A stretch of 64,000 bases of DNA from Burkholderia pyrrocinia (lineage in GTDB: Bacteria; Pseudomonadota; Gammaproteobacteria; Burkholderiales; Burkholderiaceae): positions 2,604,001 through 2,668,000 of the forward strand of contig NZ_CP024902.1 in the NCBI RefSeq assembly GCF_003330765.1, read 5' to 3'. The position numbers were made by a program, and so were the translations under genes. The notes under the pieces are model-generated. The model saw only the letters and a list, made by a program, of their open reading frames with translations. It did no database searches and was not told the DNA's origin. This document shows positions 62,983 to 64,000 of the stretch, piece after piece; the stretch's first letter is position 1, and each line of letters starts with the position of its first letter.

Positions 62983-64000
62983 TTACTGCATCGGCACCAG
63001 CTTGAAGTCGACCGGCTTGCCGACCGCGACCTTCTGCGGATTCGGGCCGAGCTGCCCCGTTTCGGCATCGCGGCGGAACACGTAGAACGTGTCGCTGTCC
63101 TGGTTGCCGACGATCAGCCACTTGCCGGTCGGATCGATCAGGAACTCGCGCGGCGTCTTGCCGAGACTCGACTGCCGGCCGACATGCTTCAGCCGGCCAT
63201 CGGCCTTGTTCACCGCGTAGATCACGATGTCGTTCGCGTCGCCGCGGTTGCTCACGTACAGGAAGCGGCCGTCCGGCGACAGGTGGATCGCGCCGCCGCC
63301 GACCTTGCCCTTGAAGCCCGGCGCCGTCATCGGCAAGGTTTCGACCGGCGTCAGCTTGCCGTCGCGGTAGCCGAACACCTCGACCGACGCGTTGAGCTCG
63401 CTCGTCACGTACGCGAACCGGCCGTCGGCGCCGAACACCATGTGACGCGGGCCCGAGCCGGCCTTTACCGGCGTGTAGCGCGTGTCGGTCGGGCTGATCA
63501 GCCCGCGGCTGCCGTCCACCGTATAGCGGTAGCCGTAGATCTTGTCCGCGCCGAGATCCTGCACGAACAGGTAATGGCCGTCCGGCGAAAACACCGTCGA
63601 GTGCACGTGCGCGCCGTCCTGGCGGCCCTTCACGGGCCCCGTGCCTTCGTGATGCACGGTCAGCACGGCCTGGCCGACCGCGCCGTCGTCGCGCAGCGGA
63701 AACACCGCGAAGCTGCCGCCCGGATCCGCCGCGACCGAATAGTTGGCCGTCACGAGCGTCTTGCCGTCCGGCGACAGCGCGAGATAGCAAGGATCGTTCC
63801 CTTCCGACGACACGCGGTCGATGAAGGTCAGCGCGCCCGTCTTCGCGTCGAAGCGGAATGCGCTGACGCCGCCGCGCTGCGTCGCCGGCCCGTTGTCGCC
63901 GGGTAGTTCGTTGACTGCGTAGACGGTGCGACCGTCGCGGCTCGGCAACAGGTACGACGGATTCACGGTCTTCGCCGACGACACGGGCGCGACGCTGCCG
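62983..64000 (-). CDS. lactonase family beta-propeller protein (5' end outside window)
   Basis: The frame is open to the right edge, so the N-terminus, perhaps 50 residues with a possible signal peptide, is missing. The visible 339 residues show the six- to seven-bladed propeller of the 6-phosphogluconolactonase/YbhE family: NPSYLLPSRDGRTVYAVNE, CYLALSPDGKTLVTANY, the HVHSTVFSPDGHYLFVQDLGAD metal-side segment, and FLIDPTGKWLIVGNQDSD. Such proteins hydrolyse sugar lactones; an exported form is possible. GTG at 63984 is internal. Confidence 0.87.
   Translation of the reverse strand, partial: GSVAPVSSAKTVNPSYLLPSRDGRTVYAVNELPGDNGPATQRGGVSAFRFDAKTGALTFIDRVSSEGNDPCYLALSPDGKTLVTANYSVAADPGGSFAVFPLRDDGAVGQAVLTVHHEGTGPVKGRQDGAHVHSTVFSPDGHYLFVQDLGADKIYGYRYTVDGSRGLISPTDTRYTPVKAGSGPRHMVFGADGRFAYVTSELNASVEVFGYRDGKLTPVETLPMTAPGFKGKVGGGAIHLSPDGRFLYVSNRGDANDIVIYAVNKADGRLKHVGRQSSLGKTPREFLIDPTGKWLIVGNQDSDTFYVFRRDAETGQLGPNPQKVAVGKPVDFKLVPMQ

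Overview
The window is about 68% GC by eye, with dense coding and almost every third codon position G or C. Protein-level recognition points to a Burkholderia (betaproteobacteria), most like the Burkholderia cepacia complex, and to the main chromosome: it carries dnaE, purD, purT, hemF, nadD, rng, msbA, waaL and a long ftsK. This assignment comes from recognition of families and gene order, not from a database search. I see no tRNA, rRNA, CRISPR array, insertion sequence, prophage or defence island. About 57 protein genes are supported, including two tiny ones at the head of the kdp operon (30 and 35 codons).

Layout. 1-1642 (+): the tail of a sigma-factor-associated set (DUF3619, DUF3106, RDD). 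1867-8846 (+): a lipid and envelope stretch with an LpxH-like phosphoesterase, a GT4 glycosyltransferase, diacylglycerol kinase, a TetR regulator coupled to a LOG hydrolase, an SDR and a GT39/ArnT-like transferase. 8919-14052 (-): a tightly spaced set DUF4126 > FtsX-type permease > truncated haemoglobin > AlaX > DUF924. 14264-15006 (-): a SugE/Gdx guanidinium exporter behind a guanidine-II (mini-ykkC) riboswitch, and a DUF333 protein. 15161-23651 (-): the complete potassium-pump operon, read as 35-codon ORF > kdpF > kdpA > kdpB > kdpC > (terminator-like hairpin) > kdpD > kdpE, with a KdpE-like operator upstream. 23859-26230 (-): quinone oxidoreductase, methylglyoxal synthase and an atypical SDR.

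26444-34781 (+): nucleotide, haem and RNA housekeeping: upp, yebC, purD, then hemF-nadD-rsfS-rlmH-maf-rng, then yggL. 35267-39722 (+): a low-complexity lipoprotein, a PRC-barrel lipoprotein coupled to an MFS transporter, and a FUSC protein. 39771-47952: RcnB-like protein and an LPS core/lipid A region (msbA on -, two GT2 genes and waaL on +, two GT9 heptosyltransferase-like genes on -). 48251-55530: dnaE (-), trhO and gluQRS (+), rhlE-type helicase (-). 55984-57864 (-): MliC lysozyme inhibitor, a DUF6726-like lipoprotein and purT. 58078-64000: META-domain lipoprotein (+), long ftsK (+), and a lactonase running off the right edge (-).

Most of the window is conserved core genome. The items most worth a second look are small: a 31-bp palindromic element inserted in frame in both kdpA and kdpB, in opposite orientations; the 35-codon ORF chained to kdpF by ATGA overlaps; the guanidine-II riboswitch; a hairpin terminator splitting kdpFABC from kdpDE; an SDR without its catalytic Tyr/Lys; and an apparent CTG start for nadD.
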